NCBI GenBank assembly: GCA_002502215.1
Contig: DAPT01000102.1
Location: 1-53,792, forward strand
Reading direction: 5' to 3'
Length of the DNA: 53,792 bases
Origin: Euryarchaeota archaeon UBA124
Lineage (GTDB): Archaea > Thermoplasmatota > Poseidoniia > Poseidoniales > Poseidoniaceae
Below are positions 1 through 8,173 of this stretch, in pieces; the stretch's first letter is position 1; each line of letters begins with the position of its first letter. Under the pieces are notes generated by a model that made no database searches, had not been told where the DNA came from, and saw only the letters and a list, made by a program, of their open reading frames with translations. The translations under genes and the position numbers were made by a program.

Positions 1-1
1 A

Positions 2-241
2 AATTTTCTTGTTTTTACGGGTCGTTTCTGCGGGTATTGCACGGCCGCTACGCGATTGTTGACGCGAAAAAATCTCCCATTTGTGGAAATCTCGTTTGAG
101 AAGCACCCTCCCGAACTGAGAGACGAAGTGGTTCAGGCTACGATGCATCGCACCGTTCCTGTGATTTTCGATGTACGCGGAGAAGATCGGATCTTCATCG
201 GAGGATTTGATGAACTGAGTAAATATCCACTCAATGAATGA
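2..241 (+). CDS. Glutaredoxin-like protein, 5'-truncated by the window edge
   Basis: The frame is open from base 2, so the start lies upstream of the window; 79 residues are visible. Near the visible N-terminus is FTGRFCGYC, a CxxC redox centre in the glutaredoxin position. A cis-proline TVP follows about 45 residues later, and the C-terminal FIGGFDEL matches the glutathione-binding end of glutaredoxins. The CGYC active site differs from the usual CPYC. It probably reduces disulfides or glutathione-like mixed disulfides in the cytosol. The last 11 bases overlap tail to tail with the convergent hydrolase gene. Family assignment is firm; the substrate is unknown. Confidence 0.8.
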   Translation, partial: NFLVFTGRFCGYCTAATRLLTRKNLPFVEISFEKHPPELRDEVVQATMHRTVPVIFDVRGEDRIFIGGFDELSKYPLNE

Positions 242-836
242 GGTCGTTGAGCCAATCTTTGAGCACATCGTGATGCTCTGTCGGAATCATATGTCCCTTT
301 TCGTGCTCAACCAACTCAACGCTCCAACCAGCAGCCTCAAACAAGTGGGCAACAGCCCATCCATCTTCGATTGGAACACGCACATCTCGGACACCATGCA
401 TCCAAAACATTCGCTTTTCATCAAGCTCTTCGAGCCGAAGGCGGAGTTCCATTGGGCGAACCAGTCGGGTTCCTAACGCCACAATTCCTGCAATTCGATG
501 TGCGAGAGGAAGTTGCAACATTTCTTGCGCCATTGCTCCGCCTTGAGAAAAACCACCGACGATGAGAGGCCCCATGGGTGCTTCTTCTGCAATGAGTTTT
601 TCCAATTGCGACAGAGATGAATCAACATCCATGAGTTCTTTTCGAGAAAGTTGCAGCCTCCTTGTCACATCAGGGTTCTCATCTTCGTATCGCCACCATG
701 TCTTTCCACGACGGGGGTGGTTAAACCGGGCATCTGGAACCAACAAAGTCCAGCCCTCAGGTAAGATTTTCTCGGCAAATGGACGCATCATTTCAGCCGT
801 TCCGGTCATACCGTGCATCATGATAAGAGTCGGCAT
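231..836 (-). CDS. Alpha/beta hydrolase, carboxylesterase/phospholipase-like
   Basis: A 201-aa cytosolic hydrolase of the small carboxylesterase / dienelactone hydrolase type. It has an HGM oxyanion-side motif near residue 8, the nucleophile elbow GGFSQGG with Ser97, a probable acid Asp151 in HGVRDVRVP, and His182 in EKGHMIP, so the catalytic triad looks complete. The ATG at 836 is chosen over an upstream in-frame ATG at 869 because GAGGTG sits 6 bases in front of it, and because the longer form would overlap the preceding gene. It lies 10 bases after the lipoprotein gene on the same strand, so the two may be co-transcribed. The substrate is not predictable from sequence. Confidence 0.85.
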   Translation of the reverse strand: MPTLIMMHGMTGTAEMMRPFAEKILPEGWTLLVPDARFNHPRRGKTWWRYEDENPDVTRRLQLSRKELMDVDSSLSQLEKLIAEEAPMGPLIVGGFSQGGAMAQEMLQLPLAHRIAGIVALGTRLVRPMELRLRLEELDEKRMFWMHGVRDVRVPIEDGWAVAHLFEAAGWSVELVEHEKGHMIPTEHHDVLKDWLNDLIH

Positions 837-842
837 CTCAGT

Positions 843-848
843 CACCTC
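843..848 (-). promoter_or_regulatory. Shine-Dalgarno GAGGTG deciding the hydrolase start
   Basis: On the minus strand GAGGTG is followed by ACTGAG and then ATG at 836, a 6-base spacing. The site includes the TGA stop region of the upstream lipoprotein gene. This is the same GGTGA-type ribosome site used throughout the archaellum operon further along. Confidence 0.6.
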
Positions 849-1812
849 AAAGTGTCCATTGGAACACAAGTGCTCCAGCGACCTTGAGGTGTATGTAGGA
901 GGAAGGACCTCGTACTGTTACAGTTAACGAATAATCCCCTGAATTTGAAGGAATCGTACCTATTGCACCCTTCTCTGTGGCTCCTGAGCCCCATGCACGA
1001 GTAAGTGGAGATGCACCAGCATGATCCTTCATTGTCAAGGAACCTGAGCCTCCACCCGAGGCGATTTCAACGTCAAGGTACCAAACCAATGTGTCCCAGT
1101 CTCCTTCGGACGGATGACCTGAATCAAGGAAGGAATCATAAATTTCTTGATCGTTTTCTTCGTACATGCGATCGATGAGGTCTCTTGCTCGATAAAAGAA
1201 GACGTCGCCATCGTAGGCAGGACGAGCAATGTTTAGATCCATTCGAAGTTGAATCGTACCCTCGCTGTCTCGCCAAACAAGACGTTCGAGAAATCCATTG
1301 CTGCCACTGAATGTGTACGACAATTCGTGACCTTCTGACGAGTCAGCTTCGACTCGAGCATTCCCATTGTTAAGGGAGATTGTCGATGCGTCCCACTCCT
1401 GACCCAAGAGGGTAAACGACCAAGAATCACCAACCATCCAAGGGAACGAGAAAACTTCCTGTGGCTCGCCGTTTTCATAAACTGCAAGGGCATCAATGGT
1501 CATCCGACCAAGAAACGGATTGTGATTGATAACAGCATGCCGCTGAGCTTCACGTTCCGACGATATTCCGAGAATGTACTCGCCAGAAGCATTGTCAATC
1601 TCAGCGACGACGAGCCGAGCGCTGTCTTCTCCAAACTGAGGTGTGATGAAGGTATAGAGCCAATTTTGTCCAACTGTCCATTCAGGAAGGAGCTTTTCGT
1701 CTTCCGTCATACCGTTGCTTGAATCCGACGAGGCATCGTTCGTCGTGCAGCCTGCAAGGCTCATGCAGAGCAATAATGCAACCAAAAAGAGGCTACGATG
1801 CATTGCTTGCAT
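847..1812 (-). CDS. Predicted lipoprotein of unknown function
   Basis: A 321-aa protein with a signal peptide (hydrophobic stretch about residues 6-20) ending in the lipobox LAGC, Cys22. It is therefore predicted to be lipid-anchored on the outer face of the membrane. The mature part starts with a Ser/Asp-rich linker and is otherwise beta-rich with many Trp and Tyr. No domain is recognised. The C-terminal 80 residues (after a Gly/Ser-rich GGGSGSLTMKD) read like a C-terminal pre-peptidase or beta-sandwich domain, but this is weak. An alternative ATG lies three codons in (1803). The downstream hydrolase follows closely on the same strand. Confidence 0.75.
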   Translation of the reverse strand: MQAMHRSLFLVALLLCMSLAGCTTNDASSDSSNGMTEDEKLLPEWTVGQNWLYTFITPQFGEDSARLVVAEIDNASGEYILGISSEREAQRHAVINHNPFLGRMTIDALAVYENGEPQEVFSFPWMVGDSWSFTLLGQEWDASTISLNNGNARVEADSSEGHELSYTFSGSNGFLERLVWRDSEGTIQLRMDLNIARPAYDGDVFFYRARDLIDRMYEENDQEIYDSFLDSGHPSEGDWDTLVWYLDVEIASGGGSGSLTMKDHAGASPLTRAWGSGATEKGAIGTIPSNSGDYSLTVTVRGPSSYIHLKVAGALVFQWTL

Positions 1813-1858
1813 GTCTTGGCCTATCGACCCCTGTTCAAGAGGCTAACGCTTGAGGAAC

Positions 1859-3961
1859 TCAGAGAAGTCCCTTCTCGGTTAGTTTACCAGTTCCTGCCAT
1901 TACAACTGCAACGATGGACATCAACTTGATCAGAATGTTGAGCGATGGACCAGAAGTGTCCTTGAATGGGTCACCGATGGTGTCACCGATAACGGCCGCA
2001 TCGTGAGCATCATCGCCCTTCTTTGCACCTGGAATGTGATTTTGTTCAATCGCTTTCTTTGCGTTGTCCCAGGCTCCACCAGCGTTGGCCATGAAGAGTG
2101 CCATGAGAACGCCCGTAACCAGGGAACCTGCGAGAAGACCGCCTAGAGCGTTCCAACCGAGTATGTATCCTACGATGACTGGGGCTACAATTGCCACAAC
2201 GCCTGGTCCGACCATTTCACGAAGAGCAGCCTTTGTCGAGATGTCAACACAAGTTTGTGAATCTGGCTTTACACCCTCTTTGCCCTCAAGGAGTCCGGGG
2301 ATTTCCTTGAATTGACGTCGAATTTCAACAACCATGTCACCGGCAGCCTTTCCAACCGAAGTCATGGTCATTGCAGCGACAACGAATGGTAGCCCGCCAC
2401 CAATGAGTAAGCCAATGACGACCATCGGTTCTGTGAGTTCAAGATTGAGGAGGGAGGCGCCAGTTGTGGCATCTGTACCTATCGCTGCCGTATATGCTGC
2501 AAACAGTGCGAGAGCAGTGAGAGCAGCAGATCCGATTGCGAATCCTTTACCGACTGCTGCAGTCGTGTTTCCGATTGAATCAAGTTCATCTGTGATTGCG
2601 CGAACATCTTCTCCAAGACCACTCATCTCTGCAATTCCACCAGCATTGTCTGCAACGGGACCGTATGCGTCTACCGTCATGGTGACACCAACTGTTCCAA
2701 GCATACCCATTGCAGCCATTGCAATACAATACAAGCCGTGATCGGCACCACCAAATTCGTTGGCTCCAAGAATACCGAGAGAGATTAAAACAACTGGTAT
2801 GAATGTGGACATCATACCAACCGACAATCCTGCGATTGCGTTTGTAGCGGGCCCAGTCTTGGACATTTCGCCAATGTGAGGGATTGCTTTTGTCTTAATT
2901 CCAAAGACAGGTTCGATACCGGTGTAGTATTCTGTCACGAGTCCAATGAGGATTCCGATTACGCTTCCAAGAACAACGGAGTGCATGATGCCGTATTCTA
3001 CTTCGATGAGACCTTGCTGGATTGCGAGATAACCACCTGCCCAGAACAAAGCAGCTGCAATAAATGTGGTATTTCGCAGAGCCGCTGCTGGGTCATTCCC
3101 ATTCTTGAGGAAGGTCATGGAGAATACACCAATGATTGATGCTGTGTATCCGATGAATCCGAGTAGGATTGGGAGAAGAACGTAGTCGCTGGTGTTCGTA
3201 CCAGTGAAATCGTTTGCAATGATCATAGCCGCAATAATTGAACCAACAAAGGATTCGAAGATGTCTGCACCCATTCCAGCAACGTCACCAACGTTATCAC
3301 CGACGTTGTCAGCAATAACACCTGGGTTGCGTGGGTCGTCTTCTGGTATACCTGCTTCGACCTTACCGACGAGATCTGCCCCGACGTCTGCTGCCTTGGT
3401 GTAAATTCCGCCACCAACACGAGCAAAGAGAGCGATGGATGAGGCACCCATTCCAAACCCTGCAGCTGCACTAACAGGGTTCATGGTACCATCAGTTGCA
3501 GTTTCTCCTGCATTTAGCCAGAAGGCGATCAGAGAAATACCTAGTAGACCGAGTCCACCTACGGACAATCCCATTACTGCTCCACCGTTGTATGAAACTG
3601 CGAGTGCTCCTGCTTGACCGTCATTCTTCGCAGCCATTGCAGTTCGACCGTTTGCCGAAGTTGCAGCACGCATACCAGAGAATCCAGCGAGAACGGATGC
3701 GATTGCACCAGCGAAGAATGCAATTGCTGTTTCAATGTCGTTGAGCCATGCCAATACAGCACCTACGACAACGACAAAGATCGTCAATATACGGTATTCT
3801 GCAAAGAGGAACGCCATTGCTCCCTTTTGAATTTCGTCTGTGATATCTGCAACAACTTCGTTGTCGATATTTACTTTCTTAACTTGGCCGTATAGGTAAA
3901 AGGCAATCAAAAGCCCAACGGCTCCTGCACTTGCTGCAATCAACGGTATATTTTCCATCAT
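1859..3961 (-). CDS. hppA: Membrane-bound ion-translocating pyrophosphatase
   Basis: A 700-aa integral membrane protein with about 16 hydrophobic segments, the usual family size. It hydrolyses pyrophosphate and pumps H+ or Na+. The PPi-binding signatures are intact: [11 protein letters not shown] near residues 192-202, [12 protein letters not shown] near 218-229, and [14 protein letters not shown] in the second half. The sequence [11 protein letters not shown] near residue 460 has Ala where K+-independent enzymes carry Lys, which points to the K+-dependent subclass. That subclass contains both H+ and Na+ pumps, so the ion is undecided. The ATG at 3961 is preferred over the GTG at 3970 because AGGTG lies 6 bases upstream of it and itself contains that GTG region. 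It is probably transcribed alone. Confidence 0.97.
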   Translation of the reverse strand: MMENIPLIAASAGAVGLLIAFYLYGQVKKVNIDNEVVADITDEIQKGAMAFLFAEYRILTIFVVVVGAVLAWLNDIETAIAFFAGAIASVLAGFSGMRAATSANGRTAMAAKNDGQAGALAVSYNGGAVMGLSVGGLGLLGISLIAFWLNAGETATDGTMNPVSAAAGFGMGASSIALFARVGGGIYTKAADVGADLVGKVEAGIPEDDPRNPGVIADNVGDNVGDVAGMGADIFESFVGSIIAAMIIANDFTGTNTSDYVLLPILLGFIGYTASIIGVFSMTFLKNGNDPAAALRNTTFIAAALFWAGGYLAIQQGLIEVEYGIMHSVVLGSVIGILIGLVTEYYTGIEPVFGIKTKAIPHIGEMSKTGPATNAIAGLSVGMMSTFIPVVLISLGILGANEFGGADHGLYCIAMAAMGMLGTVGVTMTVDAYGPVADNAGGIAEMSGLGEDVRAITDELDSIGNTTAAVGKGFAIGSAALTALALFAAYTAAIGTDATTGASLLNLELTEPMVVIGLLIGGGLPFVVAAMTMTSVGKAAGDMVVEIRRQFKEIPGLLEGKEGVKPDSQTCVDISTKAALREMVGPGVVAIVAPVIVGYILGWNALGGLLAGSLVTGVLMALFMANAGGAWDNAKKAIEQNHIPGAKKGDDAHDAAVIGDTIGDPFKDTSGPSLNILIKLMSIVAVVMAGTGKLTEKGLL

Positions 3962-4111
3962 TATGTACACCTGTGCTTCGCCCGACCTGAGAACCCCTCA
4001 TAAGAGATTCCCTGCGACGACAGGCTTGAACCGCTAGTTTTTGCCCTCTATTCCTTACGCCGAGGCCCTCCACAACCAATCGTTGAAAGAGGTGGACGCT
4101 TTGGGTGCATC

Positions 4112-4429
4112 ATGGGCATCAGTGCGGAAGAGATCCTCGCCGAGATTGGCCCTGTTCAAGAGATACTTGATGAGCATGATGGCGTGGTGACCGTGCTTGA
4201 CACAAGCGAAGGCAACATCATGCTCTCCTTGGATGGAGGTTGCACTGGCTGCTCCTCAACACCGATGACGGCTATGCAAATTTACTACTCACTCAAGAAA
4301 CTGGACGCCGTCAACGATGTGATCTTCGTGAACGGTGAATTACCGGAGTACATGCGTACCTTCATCAATCAAAAAATGGAAAAAGAAGCCGCTGAGTCGA
4401 CCGAAGAAGAACCCGGTGAGATTCTCTGA
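4112..4429 (+). CDS. NifU C-terminal domain (Nfu-like) iron-sulfur protein
   Basis: A 105-aa soluble protein that is essentially one NifU C-terminal domain. The hallmark GGCTGCSSTPMT places Cys44 and Cys47 in the CxxC that binds a labile Fe-S cluster in Nfu proteins, followed by the usual amphipathic helix. The C-terminus is a short acidic tail. The likely role is carrier of Fe-S clusters to apo-proteins, which suits a region encoding several Fe-S enzymes (aconitase X, MutY, an Hdr-like protein). GGTG lies just 4 bases before the ATG. It stands divergent from hppA with 150 bases between; I see no clear TATA box or RNA gene in that gap. Confidence 0.85.
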   Translation: MGISAEEILAEIGPVQEILDEHDGVVTVLDTSEGNIMLSLDGGCTGCSSTPMTAMQIYYSLKKLDAVNDVIFVNGELPEYMRTFINQKMEKEAAESTEEEPGEIL

Positions 4430-4759
4430 TTACTCTTCCTCAACGTTTCGGCCAATGCTGTGTGGGTTGGCTCCAAATGAAACATTTTGACCCTTTATGT
4501 TCATTCGAGCTGCTATCGCCAAGACAATGCATACGATTGAAAGCGGACGTGGAAGATAGTTCGATCCCCACAACGAGCCTCCTGCTAGTGAAAGCCACCA
4601 CAACGACGCTGCGGCAAGGAGAAGTGTCGTGAAGATGATGTTCTGTACCAATAATTCTGCCCTTTCAGAGCGTGAGAAGGTTGCAACAAACATGAACAAA
4701 ACAGCAGAAATACCGCAGAACGATTGGACGAGGATGGATATGAATTCAACCTCGACCAT
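4430..4759 (-). CDS. Small membrane protein, unknown
   Basis: About 109 aa with three predicted membrane helices: near residues 5-30, 36-60 and 67-85. A short charged C-terminal tail ends in EEE. No family is recognised. The ATG at 4759 is chosen because the longer reading (4792) would run further into the polX leader. It is tail to tail with the nfu gene (stops abut at 4429/4430). The 75 bases to the polX start should hold the two divergent promoters, but no convincing TATA box is visible there. Confidence 0.6.
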   Translation of the reverse strand: MVEVEFISILVQSFCGISAVLFMFVATFSRSERAELLVQNIIFTTLLLAAASLWWLSLAGGSLWGSNYLPRPLSIVCIVLAIAARMNIKGQNVSFGANPHSIGRNVEEE

Positions 4760-4834
4760 GATTTGACCAAACGCAGGGGGTTTTTGAAACAACCACTTGC
4801 CATCCTTTTTGAGTCGTGGACACTAGAATATGTC

Positions 4835-6778
4835 ATGGCAGGCAGTGCATTCACACTCCCAAGGGCACGTCCAAGCGGAGCACCTTATTTTTCTCGCAAT
4901 CAAGTCGCAGCAGTTTTGCACCAGGTTGCTGTCTTGCTCGAACTACAGGGAGCCAACGTCTTTCGTGTTCGCTCGTACCAAAACGGAAGTCGCTTAATCG
5001 GTACCTTGACCGAGGACTTGCACGAACTAGTCGTCACAGGTCGATTGTTTGAGATGAAAGGAATCGGAAAAGGCCTCGGTTCAGCACTCTCGCAAGCGGT
5101 TCTTGAGGGAAAGTGGCCAGAGGATTGGGTACGATTGCATGAGGAAACACCTCAAGGAATGATCGAGATGCTTGGTATACCAGGCCTTGGACCAAAACGT
5201 ATCAAATTGATGCACGAGGAACTTGGTGTGGATTCCGTTGCAAGCCTCAAAGAAGCTGCTCAGCAAGGCCGAATTGCTCCAATGAAAGGTTTTGGAAAAA
5301 AGTCTGAGCAACGCATGCTCGATGGAATTGAACTGCTGTCGCGGTTTCGCGCACGGCGCCGTTTGGACATTGGACTGAAATACGGAACTGCTTTTGAGCA
5401 ACGCATTAAGTCGATTCAAGGTGTTCAACGAGTTCAACTCGCAGGAAGCGCTCGCCGTCGCAAGGAAACAATTGGTGACTTGGATATCGTTGTTGGTGTC
5501 GACTCAGAGCATCACGATGATGTTGCATCCGCCATTCTCGCTTTGCAAGGAATCGCTGATGTAAAAGGGGCCGGAGATTCAAAAATCAGTCTCATTCTCG
5601 AAGCGAGTATTTTCGAAGATGGTTTTTCGGTCGGACATATTGATGCGAATGTGCTTGATGCAATTGGTGGAGACGATTACGAACAATTGGAGAGCGCCGG
5701 CACGATTGATGCACAGGTTCGTTTGGTTCCTCCGGAGATGTTTGCCTTTACTTTGGCTTACTTCACTGGAAGCAAAGAACACAACATAGCGATGCGACAG
5801 CGTGCGATTGATCGAGGACTTCGATTGAATGAATTCGGATTAATTCCCGAAGAAAAAGCAGGAGCATTGAAAGGAATTGAAGCAGCACAATACTCGTTGT
5901 CGGCAATGACAGAGCAGGAAATCTATTCTCACCTCGACCTACAGTGGGTTCCCCCTGAATTGCGAGAGGATACAGGTGAAATTCAGTCTGGGAGCGAACA
6001 CAATCTTCCACAACTCTTGGAACTCGATGCAATTCAAGGTGCACTCCACAACCACACAGTTGTATCGGATGGTGAAGCAACTCTGGAACAAATGGCTGAT
6101 GCTGCACAAGCAATGGGTTGGTCTTGGCTCGGTATTGCGGACCATTCTCCTACGTTGAAGATTGCAAACGGAGCACCAGCTGAACGTTTGCTTGAGCAAG
6201 GTCAGAAAATCCGAGATTACAACCAAAACTGGCAGGATGAAGGGGTAAATTTCAGATTGTTTCACGGTGTCGAGTCTGATATTCTTGCAGGAGGAAAATT
6301 GGACCATCCTGATGAAGTCCTCAACCAACTGGATTACGTTGTCGCTTCGGTTCATGCTATGACGAAATGGCGCGGTCGAGACGAAAGCGAAAATACGGAA
6401 GAATTGTTGAAAGTACTGGATCATCCAGCGACCAAGGTTCTCGGACACCCAACGGGTCGTATTCTTCAAGGACGAGAAGGCTATGAAGTCGATGTGCATC
6501 GACTGGTCGATGCTATGGCGGAACACATTCAAGATGGCCGGTTCAAATCGATCGAATTGAATGCAAGCCCATACCGTTTGGACATTGATTATCGTCTCTG
6601 CAAATATGCAAAACTGATGGGTGTTCCGGTAGCGATTAGCCCGGATGCACATTCAACACGAGGATTAGCTGACATCCAGTATGGCGTCATGACTGCACGG
6701 AAAGGATGGCTGGAACCAAACGACATCATCAATTCCATGAGTTCTGATGCTTTAGCACAGCAATTGTCGCTTCATTGA
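4835..6778 (+). CDS. polX: DNA polymerase X family protein with PHP phosphoesterase domain
   Basis: A 647-aa repair polymerase. In order it has an N-terminal 8-kDa-like helix-hairpin-helix region (GIGKGLG near 76, GIPGLGPKRIK near 114) and the nucleotidyltransferase palm with GSARRR (204-209) and GDLD providing metal ligands Asp215 and Asp217. From about residue 400 there is a PHP domain with HNH, ADHS, HGVESDI, HAM, GHPTGR and SPDAHS metal-binding motifs. Such enzymes fill short gaps in base excision repair; the PHP domain gives 3'-5' exonuclease or phosphatase activity. The start at 4835 removes 37 poorly conserved codons that overlap the divergent gene. It heads a run with a small membrane protein and nth, consistent with base excision repair. 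Confidence 0.93.
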   Translation: MAGSAFTLPRARPSGAPYFSRNQVAAVLHQVAVLLELQGANVFRVRSYQNGSRLIGTLTEDLHELVVTGRLFEMKGIGKGLGSALSQAVLEGKWPEDWVRLHEETPQGMIEMLGIPGLGPKRIKLMHEELGVDSVASLKEAAQQGRIAPMKGFGKKSEQRMLDGIELLSRFRARRRLDIGLKYGTAFEQRIKSIQGVQRVQLAGSARRRKETIGDLDIVVGVDSEHHDDVASAILALQGIADVKGAGDSKISLILEASIFEDGFSVGHIDANVLDAIGGDDYEQLESAGTIDAQVRLVPPEMFAFTLAYFTGSKEHNIAMRQRAIDRGLRLNEFGLIPEEKAGALKGIEAAQYSLSAMTEQEIYSHLDLQWVPPELREDTGEIQSGSEHNLPQLLELDAIQGALHNHTVVSDGEATLEQMADAAQAMGWSWLGIADHSPTLKIANGAPAERLLEQGQKIRDYNQNWQDEGVNFRLFHGVESDILAGGKLDHPDEVLNQLDYVVASVHAMTKWRGRDESENTEELLKVLDHPATKVLGHPTGRILQGREGYEVDVHRLVDAMAEHIQDGRFKSIELNASPYRLDIDYRLCKYAKLMGVPVAISPDAHSTRGLADIQYGVMTARKGWLEPNDIINSMSSDALAQQLSLH

Positions 6779-6815
6779 AGCAACAGTTCTTCAATGAGAG
6801 CAGGGTCGTTTATCC

Positions 6816-7022
6816 ATGCGACTAACAAGAACACTCATTATGGGGACGCTGATGGTAATCCCAGGATTGTTTCTAGGCTTGCTGTTGTGGATACTGATCG
6901 GTCAACCACAAGACGGTGAATCCCCAATCATCGAAGCACTTGTTTGCAATGCAATCCCTCTCGCGAGCATCACCTCTGGTTTGTTCTTTGGTTGGGTGAC
7001 CGGCTCAGAGTACGCTGAATAG
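6816..7022 (+). CDS. Small two-helix membrane protein, unknown
   Basis: A 68-aa protein with two predicted membrane helices (about residues 7-29 and 45-62) joined by a short acidic loop. It lies between polX and nth on the same strand, 37 bases after the first and 8 before the second, so it is probably part of that transcript. No family is recognised. It is called real because of its clear membrane pattern, its tight packing and the AGGTGG at its end that serves the next gene. Confidence 0.55.
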   Translation: MRLTRTLIMGTLMVIPGLFLGLLLWILIGQPQDGESPIIEALVCNAIPLASITSGLFFGWVTGSEYAE

Positions 7023-7030
7023 GTGGTTGG

Positions 7031-7702
7031 ATGAAGCGCAAGGAAAAAGCCGAGCGCATCCAAGGTATGCTTGAAGAACTGTATCCAGAAACCCCTGTAC
7101 CACTTGACCATGAGACGCCGTTTCAACTCCTCATTGCTGTACTCATGAGTGCGCAAACAACCGATTTGAAAGTAAATCAGGTCACACCCGAATTGTTCAA
7201 ACACGGCCCAACTCCAAAAAAAATGGCCCGTTTGGAGGTCTCTCAGATTCAATCGATGATTCGAGAGGTTGGTCTTGCACCTACCAAGGCCAAGAACATT
7301 CGACGTTTATCTGAGCTCCTTCTCGAGCGACATCAAGGAGAAATACCAAACACGTTTGAAGAACTTGAAGCACTTCCTGGCGTTGGTCACAAGACTGCTG
7401 GTGTCGTTCTCGCTCAGGCTTTTGGGATACCTGCATTTCCTGTTGATACACACATTCACAGACTCGCTGCACGTTGGGGATTATCCAACGGCAAGAACGT
7501 TGACCAGACTGAAAAAGATCTCAAGGCAGTGTTTCCAAAGAATGCTTGGAATGCCCTTCACTTGCAAATCATCTTTTTTGGACGTGAATATTGTCCTGCC
7601 CGATATCACGATTTGTCACAATGTCCAATTTGCTCTTGGGCTGCAACAAAAAAACGAATCAAAAATGAGGCGAGAATGAACAAACCAAAGAAATCAAAGT
7701 GA
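7031..7702 (+). CDS. nth: Endonuclease III-like DNA glycosylase/AP lyase
   Basis: A 223-aa base excision repair enzyme that removes oxidised pyrimidines and nicks abasic sites. The helix-hairpin-helix LPGVGHKTAG carries the catalytic Lys121, and VDTHIHRLA carries Asp139. The usual C-x6-C-x2-C-x5-C cluster loop is altered: Cys188, Cys198 and Cys201 are present with 9-residue and 2-residue spacing, and no fourth Cys follows. The [4Fe-4S] cluster is therefore probably absent or unusual, as in some bacterial Nth proteins. The C-terminus is Lys-rich. AGGTGG lies 4 bases before the ATG. The end overlaps the convergent neighbour by 9 bases. Confidence 0.92.
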   Translation: MKRKEKAERIQGMLEELYPETPVPLDHETPFQLLIAVLMSAQTTDLKVNQVTPELFKHGPTPKKMARLEVSQIQSMIREVGLAPTKAKNIRRLSELLLERHQGEIPNTFEELEALPGVGHKTAGVVLAQAFGIPAFPVDTHIHRLAARWGLSNGKNVDQTEKDLKAVFPKNAWNALHLQIIFFGREYCPARYHDLSQCPICSWAATKKRIKNEARMNKPKKSK

Positions 7703-8137
7703 AATGCTCAGGTTAAATCCAGAACCAAGCATTTGCAACAACATGACTGTTCCTAAAATAAGTAAGGTAATTCGCAGCGCAGGCGTTGTTGTATCCTCAT
7801 CGTATGCTTCACGAACAAATGCGTAACCAATAAGTCCAACACCAGTCATCGCAATCATCGTAGCAAGGGTGTCCATAACTCGTTCAAAGTCGTTGTAAGA
7901 TTCAGTATCTTGGTTAAAGTTCCTGGGATAATTCTCATCGCTTGAATCGTAATCAATTGCTGCCGGTGGTCCTGTAAAATCAGGTAGGACGCTGATCAAT
8001 CCTGCAATGAGTATGAGGATAACTCCAATCATGAGAAATTTGTGTAAGGAAAACAATCCGCCACTCAACATCGCTTGTTGCGGTGGATGATACATGTTCG
8101 TCGCAGGTGGGCTAGCTTGTTGTGCGGGTGGTTGCAT
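7694..8137 (-). CDS. Membrane protein, unknown, downstream of arlJ
   Basis: A 147-aa protein. The N-terminal 30 residues are rich in Pro, Gln and Ala and look disordered and cytosolic. Three hydrophobic segments follow near residues 33-52, 90-108 and 120-140, with an acidic loop (DSSDENYPRNFN) between the first two. No known domain. It follows arlJ by 36 bases on the same strand but has its own TATA-like element 27 bases upstream of its ATG, so it may be independently and leaderlessly transcribed. An archaellum role is possible only by position. Confidence 0.65.
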   Translation of the reverse strand: MQPPAQQASPPATNMYHPPQQAMLSGGLFSLHKFLMIGVILILIAGLISVLPDFTGPPAAIDYDSSDENYPRNFNQDTESYNDFERVMDTLATMIAMTGVGLIGYAFVREAYDEDTTTPALRITLLILGTVMLLQMLGSGFNLSISL

Positions 8138-8158
8138 GTTACCACAATCGACAACGAG

Positions 8159-8168
8159 GCATATACTC
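8159..8168 (-). promoter_or_regulatory. Candidate TATA box for the 147-aa membrane protein
   Basis: On the minus strand AAAAAGAGTATATGCC is centred about 27 bases before the ATG at 8137. That is the distance expected for a leaderless archaeal transcript. It lies in the short gap after arlJ. This is a pattern match only. Confidence 0.45.
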
Positions 8169-8173
8169 TTTTT

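Noticed and set aside
2334..2741. Long plus-strand open frame opposite hppA
   Set aside because: Ala/Pro/Ser-rich antisense translation of a highly conserved gene, with no ribosome site or family match.
4020..4045. TTCAA-containing stretch on the minus strand resembling a tRNA T-arm (GCGGTTCAAGCC)
   Set aside because: The flanking bases do not pair as a T-stem, and no acceptor, D or anticodon arms can be drawn around it.
5939..6652. 237-codon minus-strand open frame inside polX
   Set aside because: Lies wholly opposite the conserved PHP domain of polX and has the composition of a shadow frame.
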